Below are positions 19,770 to 29,866 of a DNA stretch of 63,382 nucleotides, one piece after another; position 1 is the stretch's first letter, and each line of letters begins with the position of its first letter. The notes under the pieces are model-generated. The model searched no databases, was not told the DNA's origin, and saw nothing but the letters and a program-made list of their open reading frames with translations. The stretch lies in the NCBI GenBank assembly GCA_004322005.1, contig SCRF01000016.1:1-63382 (forward strand). The letters are read 5' to 3'. Origin of the DNA: Rhodanobacter sp. Lineage in GTDB: Bacteria > Pseudomonadota > Gammaproteobacteria > Xanthomonadales > Rhodanobacteraceae. Made by a program: the position numbers and the translations under genes.

Positions 19770-19856
19770 ACTGGCAGACCGGCCATCCGTGGCCGGACTC
19801 TTCGAAAAAACAGTCATCCCTGACCGAAAGAGCGGCCATCGTTGGCCGGTCTTTTC
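19770..19856. repeat. Two copies of the 'ggccat..tggccgg' palindromic repeat after tsf
   Basis: Two similar units, each beginning gtcatccctga and each containing a ggcca...tggcc palindrome (accggccatccgtggccgga and gcggccatcgttggccggtc). A related copy lies inside pheT (5208-5245) and a fragment lies near 16796. Confidence 0.75.
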
Positions 19857-19867
19857 AAAAATAGAAG

Positions 19868-19892
19868 GCCGCGGGGAAACCGCGGCTTTTTT
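19868..19892 (+). terminator. Rho-independent terminator after tsf
   Basis: Stem gccgcgg/ccgcggc with a 5-base loop followed by six T (19887-19892). It separates rpsB-tsf from pyrH. Confidence 0.9.
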
Positions 19893-20011
19893 GTGCGGCG
19901 CGCCGGGATTCGCAATACGGAAAAATTCGCGGCAGCATCCGCAACACTCCCTGCCTGCACGTGGCAAACGCTACAATGCGGCTGTTTTGTTGCACAAATT
20001 CCGGAGACCCC

Positions 20012-20734
20012 ATGAGCACCTCGTTGAAATACCGCCGCATCCTGCTCAAGCTCTCCGGCGAGGCATTGATGGGCGAAGCCGATTACGGCATCGATCCAAA
20101 GGTGATCCGCCGGCTCGCCGACGAGATCATCGAGGTACAGCGGGCCGGGATCCAGATTGGCGTGGTGATCGGCGGCGGCAACATCTTTCGTGGCGCCGGC
20201 CTCGCTGCGGCAGGCATGGATCGGGTTACCGGCGACCACATGGGCATGCTCGCCACCGTGATGAATGCACTGGCCCTGCAGGACGCCATCGAGAAGAGCG
20301 GCGGCTTCGCCCGCGTGATGAGCGCCATCCAGATCCATGATGTGGCCGAGGATTACATCCGCCGCCGCGCGATCCGGCATATCGAGAAAGGCCGCATCGT
20401 GCTGTTTGCCGCCGGCACCGGCAACCCGTTCTTCACCACCGACTCGGCCGCCGCTCTGCGCGCGGTGGAACTGGGCGCCGACCTGCTGCTGAAGGCGACC
20501 AAGGTCGATGGCGTATACACCTCGGACCCGGCCCATCACGACGACGCCGTCCGCTACGACCGGCTCAGCTACGACCAGGTGATCGAGCGCAAGCTGGCCG
20601 TGATGGACACTGCCGCGATCGCACTGTGCCGCGATCAGCAGGTACCGCTGCGCATCTACGACGTGACCGTGCCGGGCAACCTGATGCGGATCATGCATGG
20701 CGAACAGGTCGGTACCCTGGTCGATTGCGGCTGA
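20012..20734 (+). CDS. pyrH: UMP kinase
   Basis: Phosphorylates UMP to UDP in pyrimidine synthesis (240 residues, bacterial amino-acid-kinase type). The start [19 protein letters not shown] and the segments [10 protein letters not shown] and [15 protein letters not shown] are diagnostic. The ATG at 20012 has ggag 7 bases upstream. It lies 75 bp before frr, which also appears to have its own promoter. Confidence 0.97.
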   Translation: MSTSLKYRRILLKLSGEALMGEADYGIDPKVIRRLADEIIEVQRAGIQIGVVIGGGNIFRGAGLAAAGMDRVTGDHMGMLATVMNALALQDAIEKSGGFARVMSAIQIHDVAEDYIRRRAIRHIEKGRIVLFAAGTGNPFFTTDSAAALRAVELGADLLLKATKVDGVYTSDPAHHDDAVRYDRLSYDQVIERKLAVMDTAAIALCRDQQVPLRIYDVTVPGNLMRIMHGEQVGTLVDCG

Positions 20735-20766
20735 CGGCTCCCGCCCGCAGCCCTGCGCAGGCGGGC

Positions 20767-20775
20767 TGCTATAAT
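20767..20775 (+). promoter_or_regulatory. Extended -10 promoter element before frr
   Basis: TGCTATAAT, a consensus extended -10, ends 33 bases before the frr ATG. There is no good -35 box, as is usual for extended -10 promoters. Confidence 0.5.
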
Positions 20776-20808
20776 CGACCGCTTGCCAGATTCATCGGAA
20801 AACGTCAC

Positions 20809-21366
20809 ATGCTCAACGACATCAAGAACGATGCCCAGACCCGCATGGGCAAGAGCATCGACTCGCTCAAGCACGAACTGATCCGCCTGCGCACCGGACG
20901 CGCCAGTACCGCGCTGGTGGAAGGCATCAAGGTGCCCTACTACGGCGCGGACATGCCGTTGACCCAGGTCGCCTCGGTGTCGCTGGCCGATTCGCGCACC
21001 ATCATCATTTCGCCATGGGAAAAAACCATGGTGGCGCCGATCGAAAAGGCCTTGATGGCTTCCGACCTTGGCGTCACACCGACCACGGCCGGTACCGTGA
21101 TCCGCCTGAACATGCCTGCGCTCACCGAAGAACGCCGCCGGGAGCTGGCCAGGCATGTGGCGCACGAGGGCGAGAACACCAAGATCGCGATACGCAACGT
21201 GCGCCGCGATGCCCTGCAGCAGGTCAAGGAACTGCTCAAGGAAAAGCTGATCACCGAGGATGACGAACGGCGTGTCGACGACGACATCCAGAAGCTCACC
21301 GATCGCGCGGTCAAGGATGTCGACTCGGTGGTGAAAGCCAAGGAAGAGGAGTTGATGGCCCTTTGA
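20809..21366 (+). CDS. frr: Ribosome recycling factor
   Basis: Releases ribosomes from mRNA after termination together with EF-G. It has exactly the usual 185 residues; conserved segments are LRTGRASTALVEGIKVPYYG and the C-terminal helix region NVRRDALQQVKELLKE. The ATG at 20809 begins MLNDIKNDAQTRM. It lies between pyrH and uppS on the same strand. Confidence 0.98.
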   Translation: MLNDIKNDAQTRMGKSIDSLKHELIRLRTGRASTALVEGIKVPYYGADMPLTQVASVSLADSRTIIISPWEKTMVAPIEKALMASDLGVTPTTAGTVIRLNMPALTEERRRELARHVAHEGENTKIAIRNVRRDALQQVKELLKEKLITEDDERRVDDDIQKLTDRAVKDVDSVVKAKEEELMAL

Positions 21367-21469
21367 TGATGAAGCCGTCGGGAGCCATCGCTGCGCACCG
21401 ATCCGCGCTGCCCATTGTGGCGAACCCGCACGGCACGTCCGCTCTGTCGCCACGCCGTGGGGAGTTGAA

Positions 21470-22270
21470 GTGGGGGCCGCGCCCGCCGCCAGAGCACGGC
21501 CGAACCGCATGACCGCCAACCCTCCACCCGCAAGCAGGTCGCCGTCGGTTCCACGCCATATCGCGATCGTGATGGACGGCAACGGCCGCTGGGCCAAAGC
21601 ACGTCACCGGCCGCGCAGTTTCGGTCACAATGCCGGCCGCAAGGCGGTTCGGCTGGCGGTGGAAGCGTGTCTGCGCGAAGGTGTGCGGGCACTGACCCTG
21701 TTCGCCTTCTCCAGCGAGAACTGGCAGCGTCCGCAGGATGAAGTGGGCGCGCTGATGGGCTTGTTCATGCGTGCGCTGGACAAGGAAGTCGACGAACTTC
21801 ACGGTCACGGCGTGCGCCTGCGTTTCATCGGCGATCTGGATGCCTTCGACGAACCGCTGCGCCGCCGGATGCAGGCGGCGATGGCGCATACCGCCGACAA
21901 CGATCGTTTGCACCTGAACATCGCGGTGAATTATGGCGGCCGCTGGGACATTGTGCAGGCGAGCCGCCAGGCCGCTGCCGCCGTGGCCCGTGGCGAGCTG
22001 CAGATCGGCGATATCGACGAGGCCCGGCTGGGCCAATGGATATCCCTGGCCGATCTGCCGCCGCTGGACCTGCTCATCCGCACCGGTGGCGAATATCGCA
22101 TCAGCAATTTCCTGCTGTGGCAGGCTGCCTACGCCGAGCTGTACTTTACCGATACCCTGTGGCCCGATTTCGATCAGGCTTGCCTGCATCAGGCCATCGA
22201 GGACTATGCCCGCCGCGAGCGCCGTTACGGTCGCACCAGCGAGCAGATCGCCAACGTTTCCAAAGGATAA
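21470..22270 (+). CDS. uppS: Undecaprenyl diphosphate synthase
   Basis: Cis-prenyltransferase that makes the C55 lipid carrier for peptidoglycan and O-antigen. The catalytic P-loop HIAIVMDGNGRWAK, the SSENWQRPQDEV segment and the C-terminal RTGGEYRISNFLLWQ are all intact. The GTG at 21470 has ggag 5 bases upstream; the ATG at 21509 gives the more typical length (253 residues) but lacks a ribosome site, so the start is uncertain. It is followed two bases later by cdsA. Confidence 0.95.
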   Translation: MGAAPAARARPNRMTANPPPASRSPSVPRHIAIVMDGNGRWAKARHRPRSFGHNAGRKAVRLAVEACLREGVRALTLFAFSSENWQRPQDEVGALMGLFMRALDKEVDELHGHGVRLRFIGDLDAFDEPLRRRMQAAMAHTADNDRLHLNIAVNYGGRWDIVQASRQAAAAVARGELQIGDIDEARLGQWISLADLPPLDLLIRTGGEYRISNFLLWQAAYAELYFTDTLWPDFDQACLHQAIEDYARRERRYGRTSEQIANVSKG

Positions 22271-22272
22271 CG

Positions 22273-23091
22273 ATGCTGCTTCAGCGCACCCTCACCGCCC
22301 TGGCGCTCGCGCCTGTGGTGATCCTGATCATCCTGCTGTCCTCGACGGCAGTGCTGGCGTTGATCGCCACGGCGGTATTTCTGGCGGCCTGGTGGGAATG
22401 GATCCGGTTGAGCGGACTTCATCGCGCATCGTGGTGCATCGCCTCGCTGGTCGTGGCGGCAGCCATGTTCGCGCTGCTGTGGTGGGTCCATGCCACCGCA
22501 TTGACGCCATGGCTGCTGGCCGCCGGCGTGACATGGTGGCTGCTGGCCTGCCTGTGGCTGCGTCATTTCGCGTTCGGCGCCGCGCCAACCCGCGAGAATC
22601 TCTGGTTGAAACTGCTCGCCGGCATGTTCGTGATGTTTCCGGCGTGGATCGCCCTGACCAGCATCCACGACCATCGGCCGCACGGCCATTACTGGACCCT
22701 GCTCGCCCTGTTGATCATCTGGGCCGCCGACATCGGCGCCTACTTCAGCGGCCGCACCTTCGGGAAACGCAAGCTGGCGCCACAGATCAGCCCGGGCAAG
22801 ACCCGGGCCGGCGCTTATGGCGCGCTGGTGGCCGGCGTGCTGGTCACCTTGCTGGGCGGCTGGTTGCTGGACGTGCGCGGTGCCCGGCTGCTCGGCCTGG
22901 CCGCGCTGGCGGCGCTTACGGTCAGCGCATCGATCGTCGGCGACTTGATCGAGAGCCTGATGAAGCGGCATGCCCGGGTCAAGGATTCGGGCACGCTGAT
23001 CCCCGGTCACGGCGGCCTGCTGGATCGCATGGACAGCGTATTCGCGGCGCTGCCGGTGTTCGCCGCCGGTCTGCTGCTGCTGGGGCTTTGA
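22273..23091 (+). CDS. cdsA: Phosphatidate cytidylyltransferase
   Basis: Inner-membrane enzyme converting phosphatidic acid and CTP to CDP-diacylglycerol. The 272-residue protein has about seven or eight hydrophobic segments and the C-terminal family signature with [18 protein letters not shown] and the following DRMDS. It starts two bases after uppS ends and stops one base before dxr starts, so the three are one translational unit. Confidence 0.95.
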   Translation: MLLQRTLTALALAPVVILIILLSSTAVLALIATAVFLAAWWEWIRLSGLHRASWCIASLVVAAAMFALLWWVHATALTPWLLAAGVTWWLLACLWLRHFAFGAAPTRENLWLKLLAGMFVMFPAWIALTSIHDHRPHGHYWTLLALLIIWAADIGAYFSGRTFGKRKLAPQISPGKTRAGAYGALVAGVLVTLLGGWLLDVRGARLLGLAALAALTVSASIVGDLIESLMKRHARVKDSGTLIPGHGGLLDRMDSVFAALPVFAAGLLLLGL

Positions 23092-23092
23092 G

Positions 23093-24313
23093 ATGTACAA
23101 GGTCGCCATCCTCGGCGCCACCGGCTCGATCGGTGGCAACGCCCTCGACGTCATCGCCCGCCACCCGGAGCGTTTCCGCGCCACGGTACTGACCGCGCAC
23201 CGCGAGGTCGCGGCACTGGCCGAACTGTGCGTGCGGCACCAGCCGGACCTGGCGGTGATCGCCGACACGTCGCTGGAAGCCGAACTGTCGCGGCGACTCG
23301 CGGCGGCCGGGCTGCGCTGCGAAGTGGCCAGCGGCCATGCCGCACTGACCGCCGCCGCCGAGGGCGGACTGTGCGACACCGTGGTGGCCGCCATCGTCGG
23401 CGCCGCCGGGCTGGAGTCCACACTGGCGGCGGCGCGCGCCGGCAAACGCCTGTTGCTGGCCAACAAGGAATCCATCGTGATGGCCGGGCCGCTGCTGCTG
23501 GAGGCGGTCGCCGTCGGCGGCGGCGTGTTGATCCCGGTCGACTCCGAGCACAATGCCATCTTCCAGTGCTTGCCTGATCAGAGCCGGCCCGACCAGAGCC
23601 GGCCCGATCAGAGCCGGTCGGGTGGGCGACCGGATCTTCGCGCCCGCGGCGTTCGCCGCCTGATCCTCACCGCCTCGGGTGGCCCGTTCCGCGGTCGCAC
23701 GCGAGCGGAACTGGCCAGCATCACCCCGGAGCAGGCCTGCAAGCACCCCAACTGGGTCATGGGCCGCAAGATTTCGGTGGACTCCGCGACCTTGATGAAC
23801 AAGGGCCTGGAAGTGATCGAAGCACACCACCTGTTCGGCGCCCCGGTCGATGCGATCGAGGTCCTGGTGCACCCGCAGAGCCTGGTGCACTCGCTGGTCG
23901 AGTACCTCGACGGCTCGGTGCTGGCCCAACTGGGCAACCCGGACATGCGCACCGCGATCGCCCACGCGCTGGCGTGGCCGGAGCGGGTCGATGCAGGGGT
24001 GACGCCGCTGAACCTGGCCGCCTGCGCGCCGCTGGCGTTCGAACCACCGGATCTGGCCACCTTCCGCTGTCTGGCGCTGGCATACCAGGCACTGCGCGCC
24101 GGCGGCGATGCCCCGGCGATCCTGAATGCCGCCAACGAGATCGCGGTGGAAGCCTTCCTGGCCGGCGCGCTGCCGTTCCTGTCCATCGCCGATGTGGTCG
24201 AGGCTGTACTGGCGGAACTGCCGGCACAAGCCGTGGTCGATGTTCAGACCCTTGGCGAACGCGACCGGGTCGCCCGCGAGGCGGCCCGTCGCATACTGCG
24301 CAATGCATGCTGA
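23093..24313 (+). CDS. dxr: 1-deoxy-D-xylulose 5-phosphate reductoisomerase
   Basis: Second enzyme of the non-mevalonate isoprenoid pathway (406 residues). The N-terminal NADPH motif [15 protein letters not shown], the metal-binding [14 protein letters not shown], the loop segment [16 protein letters not shown] and the C-terminal [13 protein letters not shown] are present. Between the metal site and [11 protein letters not shown] a variable loop is built from three PDQSR repeats (23573-23617). It sits between cdsA and rseP. Confidence 0.96.
   Translation: MYKVAILGATGSIGGNALDVIARHPERFRATVLTAHREVAALAELCVRHQPDLAVIADTSLEAELSRRLAAAGLRCEVASGHAALTAAAEGGLCDTVVAAIVGAAGLESTLAAARAGKRLLLANKESIVMAGPLLLEAVAVGGGVLIPVDSEHNAIFQCLPDQSRPDQSRPDQSRSGGRPDLRARGVRRLILTASGGPFRGRTRAELASITPEQACKHPNWVMGRKISVDSATLMNKGLEVIEAHHLFGAPVDAIEVLVHPQSLVHSLVEYLDGSVLAQLGNPDMRTAIAHALAWPERVDAGVTPLNLAACAPLAFEPPDLATFRCLALAYQALRAGGDAPAILNAANEIAVEAFLAGALPFLSIADVVEAVLAELPAQAVVDVQTLGERDRVAREAARRILRNAC
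23573..23617 (+). repeat. Three 15-bp tandem repeats in dxr
   Basis: cctgatcagagccgg, cccgaccagagccgg and cccgatcagagccgg in direct succession, each encoding PDQSR. The unit is a multiple of three, so copy-number changes would keep frame. Confidence 0.9.
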
Positions 24314-24349
24314 TATTCTTGTACTGACGACTTACCCCGACGGCAATTG

Positions 24350-25696
24350 ATGACTTCCTTCTTCGGCTCGGTGTTCTGGTTGCTGGTCACGCTTGGCGTG
24401 CTGGTGACCTTTCATGAATTCGGCCACTACTGGGTCGCGCGCCGCTGTGGCGTCAAGGTGCTGCGTTTCTCGATCGGCTTCGGCAAGGCAGTCTGGAAAC
24501 GCATCGGCCGCGACGGCACCGAGTACCAGATCGCCGCAATCCCGCTGGGTGGTTACGTCAAGATGCTCGATGCGCGCGAGGGCGAGGTCGACCCCGCCCT
24601 GCGCGACCAGGAGTTCACCGGCAAGCCGGTATGGCAACGCATCGCCATCGTGGCCGCGGGCCCCGGCTTCAATCTGATCTTTACCGTCGCCGCGCTGTGG
24701 CTGATGTTCATGCTGGGGCGGCCGGATGTCGCGCCGGTGGTGACCGCCACGCCGCACAGCATCGCCGCTGAAGCGGGCATCCAGCCGGGCGACCGCATTC
24801 TCAGCATCGATGGTCGCCCGGTCAGCACCTGGAGCGACTCGATCGACGCGGTGGCCAATGCCCTGCTCGGGCGCACGCCTCTGCCGCTCACCGTACGCGG
24901 CGATCGTGGCGGCCAGCGCCGGCTGGTGCTGCCGCTCAACCAATTGCCGGCCGGACAGTCGATCGAGCAATACCTGGACAGGTTGGGCCTGCATCTGGCG
25001 CCAGCGCCGCCGATTGCCGCCAGTGTGATGCCCGGCCAACCCGCCGCGCGGGCCGGCATGCAAGGCGGCGATCGCATCGTCAGCGTCAATGGCCAGCCAG
25101 CCAGCGATTTCCAGGCCTTCGGCAAACTGGTGCAGGTCGACGCCGCCAGATCGCCCGTACTGGCGATCACGGTCGAACGCGCGGGCCGGCCGCTGCAGCT
25201 GGACGTCACGGCAAAATGGGAATCACTGGAAGGCCAGCCGCCCAAATGGGTGCTGGGCGTCAGTGCACCGATGCCCGAGCTCGCGACCGTGCGCTACGGC
25301 CCGGTCAAGGCACTTGGCGCCTCGCTCAGCACCACTTGGCGCAACGCCACGCAGACCTTCGGCATGCTCGGCAAGATGCTCAGCGGCAGGGCCTCGACCA
25401 GCAACCTGTCCGGCGTGATCGGCATCGCCCAGGTGGCCAATGCCTCGGCCAATATGGGGCTGCCATGGTTTCTGCAATTCCTGGCGCTGGTGTCGCTGAG
25501 TCTGGCGATCCTCAACCTGCTGCCTATCCCGGTCCTGGATGGGGGGCACCTGCTGTATTATCTTGTCGAACTGATCAAGGGCAGCCCGGTCAGCGAACAG
25601 GCGATGATCGTCGGCCAGTACATCGGCATGGCATTGCTGTTCACCTTGATGGGGCTGGCGCTCTACAACGATATTCACCGCACGCTGCTGTCGTGA
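24350..25696 (+). CDS. rseP: Site-2 protease RseP
   Basis: Inner-membrane metalloprotease of the sigma-E envelope stress cascade (448 residues). The zinc motif FHEFGH lies in the first membrane helix near residue 22, two periplasmic PDZ domains follow (EAGIQPGDRILSIDG; RAGMQGGDRIVSVNG), and the second catalytic motif reads LPIPVLDGGHL. The ATG at 24350 is chosen over an adjacent TTG. It precedes bamA, as in most gammaproteobacteria. Confidence 0.95.
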   Translation: MTSFFGSVFWLLVTLGVLVTFHEFGHYWVARRCGVKVLRFSIGFGKAVWKRIGRDGTEYQIAAIPLGGYVKMLDAREGEVDPALRDQEFTGKPVWQRIAIVAAGPGFNLIFTVAALWLMFMLGRPDVAPVVTATPHSIAAEAGIQPGDRILSIDGRPVSTWSDSIDAVANALLGRTPLPLTVRGDRGGQRRLVLPLNQLPAGQSIEQYLDRLGLHLAPAPPIAASVMPGQPAARAGMQGGDRIVSVNGQPASDFQAFGKLVQVDAARSPVLAITVERAGRPLQLDVTAKWESLEGQPPKWVLGVSAPMPELATVRYGPVKALGASLSTTWRNATQTFGMLGKMLSGRASTSNLSGVIGIAQVANASANMGLPWFLQFLALVSLSLAILNLLPIPVLDGGHLLYYLVELIKGSPVSEQAMIVGQYIGMALLFTLMGLALYNDIHRTLLS

Positions 25697-25892
25697 CAGC
25701 GATGACTGCCAGCAGCGGTAAATCGTCGACATGGCTACCGCGCCGGCAGATGACCGGCATGGTGGCGCGTCGAATGGCACACCCGCGCAGATTGCGGACA
25801 TGCTCTCGAGATGGGGGTTACACCCTGCCTCATGCTCCTGACCGGGAGAGCCACATCGGCCCTTCCATCGAAATAACCCAACGGAATCGACG

Positions 25893-28301
25893 ATGAAGCG
25901 TATCGCCGCGCTGATCCTGCTTGCCTCCCTCTCCGCCAATGCGTTTGCTTTTGACCCGTTCGTGGTGTCGGACATCCGCATCGACGGTCTCAACCGCATC
26001 TCGGCCGGCACGGTCTACAACTACCTGCCGGTGAACAAGGGGGACCGCCTGACCAACGAGGAGGCCCAACGGGCGATCCGGGCGTTGTACCAGACCAAGT
26101 TCTTCAGCGATGTGGAATTCGACCGCGATGGCAACATCCTGGTCATCAAGGTGGTCGAGCGGCCGTCGATCGCCAAGCTGAGCCTGCGCGGCAACCACGA
26201 CATCAAGTCCGACGACCTCAAGAAGGGCCTGAAGCAAATCGGTCTCGCCGAAGGCGAGACCTTCGACCGGTTGTCGCTGGACAACGTGCAGCAGGAGCTG
26301 ATCCGGCAGTACTACAACCGCGGCAAGTACAACGTGTCGGTGATTCCGCACGTGACCCGGCTGGACCGCAACCGCGTGGCGATCGACATCGAGATCCGCG
26401 AGGGCAAGGCCGCCAAGATCCGGGAACTCAACATTCTCGGCAACCACGCGTACACCGACAAGCAGATCCGCAAGAATTTCGAATCCAATACGCCCGGCCT
26501 GATGTCCTGGTATTCGAAGGACGACCAGTATTCGCGCGAGAAACTTTCGGGCGATCTGGAGAAGCTGCAGTCCTATTACATGGACCGCGGCTACGCCGAT
26601 TTCGGTGTCGATTCCACCCAGGTGACGATCGCTCCGGACAAGCGCTCGATGTACATCGACGCCAGCGTGAAAGAAGGCGAGGTCTACAAGATTGCCGACG
26701 TCAAGCTGCTCGGCAAGCTGATCCTGCCGGAGACGACATTGCGTCAGCTGGTGTATGTCCGCAAGGGCGAAACCTTCAATCGCGCCGCGATCGAGGCCAG
26801 CACCAAGGCGATCAAGGCCATCCTGGCCAATATCGGTTATGCCTACGCCAAGGTCACGCCGATCCCGAAGCTGGACAAGAAAAAGCGCACCGTCGATCTG
26901 ACGCTGTACATCGAGCCCGGCCAGCGCGTGTACGTGCGCCGGGTGGTGTTCCAGGGCAACACCCGCACCGAGGACGGGGTACTGCGCCGCGAGATGCGTC
27001 AGCTTGAGGGCTCCTGGTACTCGCAGGCGGCGATCGACCGCTCCAAGATCCGCTTGCAGCGATTGGGATTCTTCAAGAAAGTCGATATCGACAAGAAGCT
27101 GGTTCCGGGCACCCAGGATCAGGTCGACATCAGCGTCAAGGTCGAGGAACAGTCTGCCGGCAGCCTGCAGTTCGGCATCGGTTATTCGCAGTTGTCCGGC
27201 GTGATCCTCAATGCCTCGGTTTCGCAGAACAACCTGTTCGGCACCGGCGACAGCTTTTCGGTCAGCGCCCAGACCAGCACGTTCACCAAAAGCGTCAGCC
27301 TGAGCTACTACAACCCGTACCTGACCGACAACGGCATCGGCATCGGCTACAACCTCGGCTACACCAAGACCGACTACGGCAACATCTCGTCGCTGGCCAA
27401 CTTCGCCACCAGCAACAAGAGTTTCTCCAGCTATCTGGGCATACCGATCTCCGAGACCGACGGACTGCGCGTGGGCATGGGCATCAGCAGCAACAATGTC
27501 AGCCTGATTCCAGGTTACAGTCCGCTGCAGCTGGTCGATTACCAGAACGAGATCGGCAACAAGACCATCCACTCGGTGACCGGTACGCTGGGCTGGAACC
27601 ACGATACCCGCAACGGTTACTGGGCACCGACCCGTGGCGGCCTGATGTCCGTCTCGACGGATGTCGCGCTGCCCGGCTCGACCGTGCAGTACTGGAAGTT
27701 GATGGCCGAGGCGAACCATTACTGGCCGATCGGCAAGGGTTTTGTGCTGTATCTGGACGGCCAGGTCGGCTACGGCAAGGCCTACGGCTCGAACGGCATC
27801 AGCGATGCGGCGTTGTCCACACTCCAGGCCAACACCACCGATCATGTCGTGGTCGACATGCGCAAGGACTTCCCGTTCTGGGAGAACTTCTTTTCCGGCG
27901 GCGTGCGCGACGTGCGCGGCTTCCAGGACAACACCCTGGGACCGCGTACCTGCATCAACGGGAGTACGCCATTGCCCACCGGTTTCTGTACGGACGGCAA
28001 TTACGCACAGCCGATCGGCGGCGCGTTCAAGGTGCTGGGTACCGCAGAAATGTATCTGCCGCTGCCGTTCCTGAAGGATGTCAACACGGCTCGTGTTTCG
28101 GTGTTCATGGATGTCGGCAACGCGTACAAGGACTACCAGAGTTTCGACACCAAGACCCTGCGCGCTTCGGCCGGCGTGTCGCTGCACTGGCAGGCACCGA
28201 TCGGTCCGTTGATCATCAGCCTGGCCGTACCGTTCCGCACCCAGCAAAGCGACAGCCATTTCGAGGAACGCATCCAGTTCACGTTCGGCAGCCAATTCTG
28301 A
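25893..28301 (+). CDS. bamA: Outer-membrane assembly factor BamA
   Basis: Central component of the machine that inserts beta-barrel proteins into the outer membrane. An N-terminal signal peptide (cleavage likely after ANAFA, residue 19) is followed by five POTRA domains to about residue 420, then the Omp85 barrel ending IQFTFGSQF with the terminal aromatic. Barrel signatures GGVRDVRGFQDNTLGPR and ARVSVFMDVGNAY are intact. The length of 802 residues is typical. No skp gene lies between bamA and lpxD, unlike E. coli. Confidence 0.96.
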   Translation: MKRIAALILLASLSANAFAFDPFVVSDIRIDGLNRISAGTVYNYLPVNKGDRLTNEEAQRAIRALYQTKFFSDVEFDRDGNILVIKVVERPSIAKLSLRGNHDIKSDDLKKGLKQIGLAEGETFDRLSLDNVQQELIRQYYNRGKYNVSVIPHVTRLDRNRVAIDIEIREGKAAKIRELNILGNHAYTDKQIRKNFESNTPGLMSWYSKDDQYSREKLSGDLEKLQSYYMDRGYADFGVDSTQVTIAPDKRSMYIDASVKEGEVYKIADVKLLGKLILPETTLRQLVYVRKGETFNRAAIEASTKAIKAILANIGYAYAKVTPIPKLDKKKRTVDLTLYIEPGQRVYVRRVVFQGNTRTEDGVLRREMRQLEGSWYSQAAIDRSKIRLQRLGFFKKVDIDKKLVPGTQDQVDISVKVEEQSAGSLQFGIGYSQLSGVILNASVSQNNLFGTGDSFSVSAQTSTFTKSVSLSYYNPYLTDNGIGIGYNLGYTKTDYGNISSLANFATSNKSFSSYLGIPISETDGLRVGMGISSNNVSLIPGYSPLQLVDYQNEIGNKTIHSVTGTLGWNHDTRNGYWAPTRGGLMSVSTDVALPGSTVQYWKLMAEANHYWPIGKGFVLYLDGQVGYGKAYGSNGISDAALSTLQANTTDHVVVDMRKDFPFWENFFSGGVRDVRGFQDNTLGPRTCINGSTPLPTGFCTDGNYAQPIGGAFKVLGTAEMYLPLPFLKDVNTARVSVFMDVGNAYKDYQSFDTKTLRASAGVSLHWQAPIGPLIISLAVPFRTQQSDSHFEERIQFTFGSQF

Positions 28302-28356
28302 TGACAGAGCCCGACGCACCGGCGTCCCGCCGGGCGCCGATGCGCGGAGCATACCC

Positions 28357-29400
28357 GTGACCACGATCACTCATTCTCTCGCCGAACTCGCCGAGCGCTT
28401 TGAATTGTCACTGCATGGAGACGGCACACGTCGGATCGACGGTGTCGGCACACTGGCTGGCGCCGGCCCAAGCCAGTTGAGTTTTCTCGCCAACGGCAAA
28501 TACACCGCACAACTGGCAGCGACCCGCGCCGGCGCCGTGGTGGTGCGTGAGGAGAACCTCGCCGACTGCCCGACCGCGGCGCTGGTCGCCCGAGATCCCT
28601 ACGTCATGTACGCCAGGATCGCCGCCTTGTTCGAGCGCTTGCCGGCGGCCCCTGCAGGCATCCACCCCAGTGCCGTGGTCGCCGCCGGTGCCCACATCAG
28701 CGGCAGCGCCAGCATCGGACCCTGCTGTGTGATCGAGGATGGCGCCATGATTGAAGATGGCGCCGTGCTCGGCCCGCACTGCATCGTCGGCACCGACTGC
28801 ACGGTCGGTGCGCAGTCGCGGCTGGTGGCACGGGTCACGCTGGTCACCCGGGTCACCCTGGGCAAACGCGTACTGGTCCACCCGGGGGCAGTCATCGGCT
28901 CGGACGGCTTCGGCCTTGCGTTCGACCGTGACGCGTTCGATCATGGCGGCTGGATCAAGCTGCCGCAGCTCGGCGGCGTATCCATCGGCGACGACTGCGA
29001 GATCGGCGCCAACACCACGATCGACCGTGGCGCGCTGGAAAACACCGTACTCGAGGAAGACGTGCGGCTGGACAACCAGATCCAGATCGCCCACAACGTG
29101 CATGTCGGCGCGCACACGGCGATGGCCGGCTGCGCGGCCGTTGCCGGCAGCGCCAGGATCGGCCGCTATTGCATGATCGGCGGCAATGCCGGCGTGCTGG
29201 GGCATCTGCAGCTCGCCGACCGGGTTACTATTACCGCCAAGAGTCTGGTCACGCATTCGATTCGCGAACCGGGGGAATACTCCTCGGGCGTGCCGCTGCA
29301 GGGGAACCGTCAGTGGCGAAGGAATGCGGCCCGCTTCAAGCATCTGGACGAGTACGCGCGCCGATTGTCGGCGCTGGAGAAGGACAGTAACGATGAATGA
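28357..29400 (+). CDS. lpxD: UDP-3-O-acyl-glucosamine N-acyltransferase
   Basis: Adds the N-linked acyl chain in lipid A synthesis. The 347 residues have an N-terminal uridine-binding domain (PSQLSFLANGKYTAQL), a left-handed beta helix of hexapeptide repeats (from about residue 100) and a C-terminal helix. The start is GTG at 28357 with gcggagc upstream. The 3' end overlaps fabZ by 8 bp. Confidence 0.95.
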   Translation: MTTITHSLAELAERFELSLHGDGTRRIDGVGTLAGAGPSQLSFLANGKYTAQLAATRAGAVVVREENLADCPTAALVARDPYVMYARIAALFERLPAAPAGIHPSAVVAAGAHISGSASIGPCCVIEDGAMIEDGAVLGPHCIVGTDCTVGAQSRLVARVTLVTRVTLGKRVLVHPGAVIGSDGFGLAFDRDAFDHGGWIKLPQLGGVSIGDDCEIGANTTIDRGALENTVLEEDVRLDNQIQIAHNVHVGAHTAMAGCAAVAGSARIGRYCMIGGNAGVLGHLQLADRVTITAKSLVTHSIREPGEYSSGVPLQGNRQWRRNAARFKHLDEYARRLSALEKDSNDE

Positions 29401-29866
29401 CAACACCGCGACCTTCAGCCTGCCGGTGACCGTGGAACAGATCCAGCAACTGCTGCCGCACCGCTACCCGTTTCTGCTGGTGGATCGCGTGATCGAGCTG
29501 GTGCCCGATGTCAGCGTGGTGGCGTTGAAAAACGTCACCATCAACGAGCCGTTTTTCCTCGGCCATTTCCCCGGCCACCCGGTGATGCCCGGCGTGCTGA
29601 TCATCGAGGCGATGGCGCAGACCGCCGGCCTGCTGACCCAGATCAGCGGCCGCATCAAGGGCGACAGCAACAGCTCGCTGTTCTATCTGGTCAAGGTGGA
29701 CAACGCACGCTTCAGTGCGCCGGTGGTGCCGGGCGACCAGTTGCGGATGGAGGTCAGCATGAAGCGGCTGATGCGCAGCATGGGCATCTTCATGGCGCGC
29801 ACCCTGGTCGACGGCAAGGAAGTGGCCAGTTGCGAACTGATGTGCGCAGCAAGGTCCGAAAAATGA
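29393..29866 (+). CDS. fabZ: 3-hydroxyacyl-ACP dehydratase FabZ
   Basis: Dehydratase of fatty-acid elongation (157 residues) with the hot-dog fold. The catalytic histidine lies in [20 protein letters not shown] and the N-terminal [14 protein letters not shown] is typical. It overlaps lpxD at its start and lpxA at its end (ATGA), a coupled lipid A/fatty acid block. Confidence 0.97.
   Translation: MNDNTATFSLPVTVEQIQQLLPHRYPFLLVDRVIELVPDVSVVALKNVTINEPFFLGHFPGHPVMPGVLIIEAMAQTAGLLTQISGRIKGDSNSSLFYLVKVDNARFSAPVVPGDQLRMEVSMKRLMRSMGIFMARTLVDGKEVASCELMCAARSEK

Noticed and set aside
25830..28370. 846-codon open frame on the minus strand opposite bamA
   Set aside because: bamA has a complete signal peptide, POTRA domains and barrel on the plus strand. 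The antisense frame is an effect of GC-rich codon use and has no recognisable domain.
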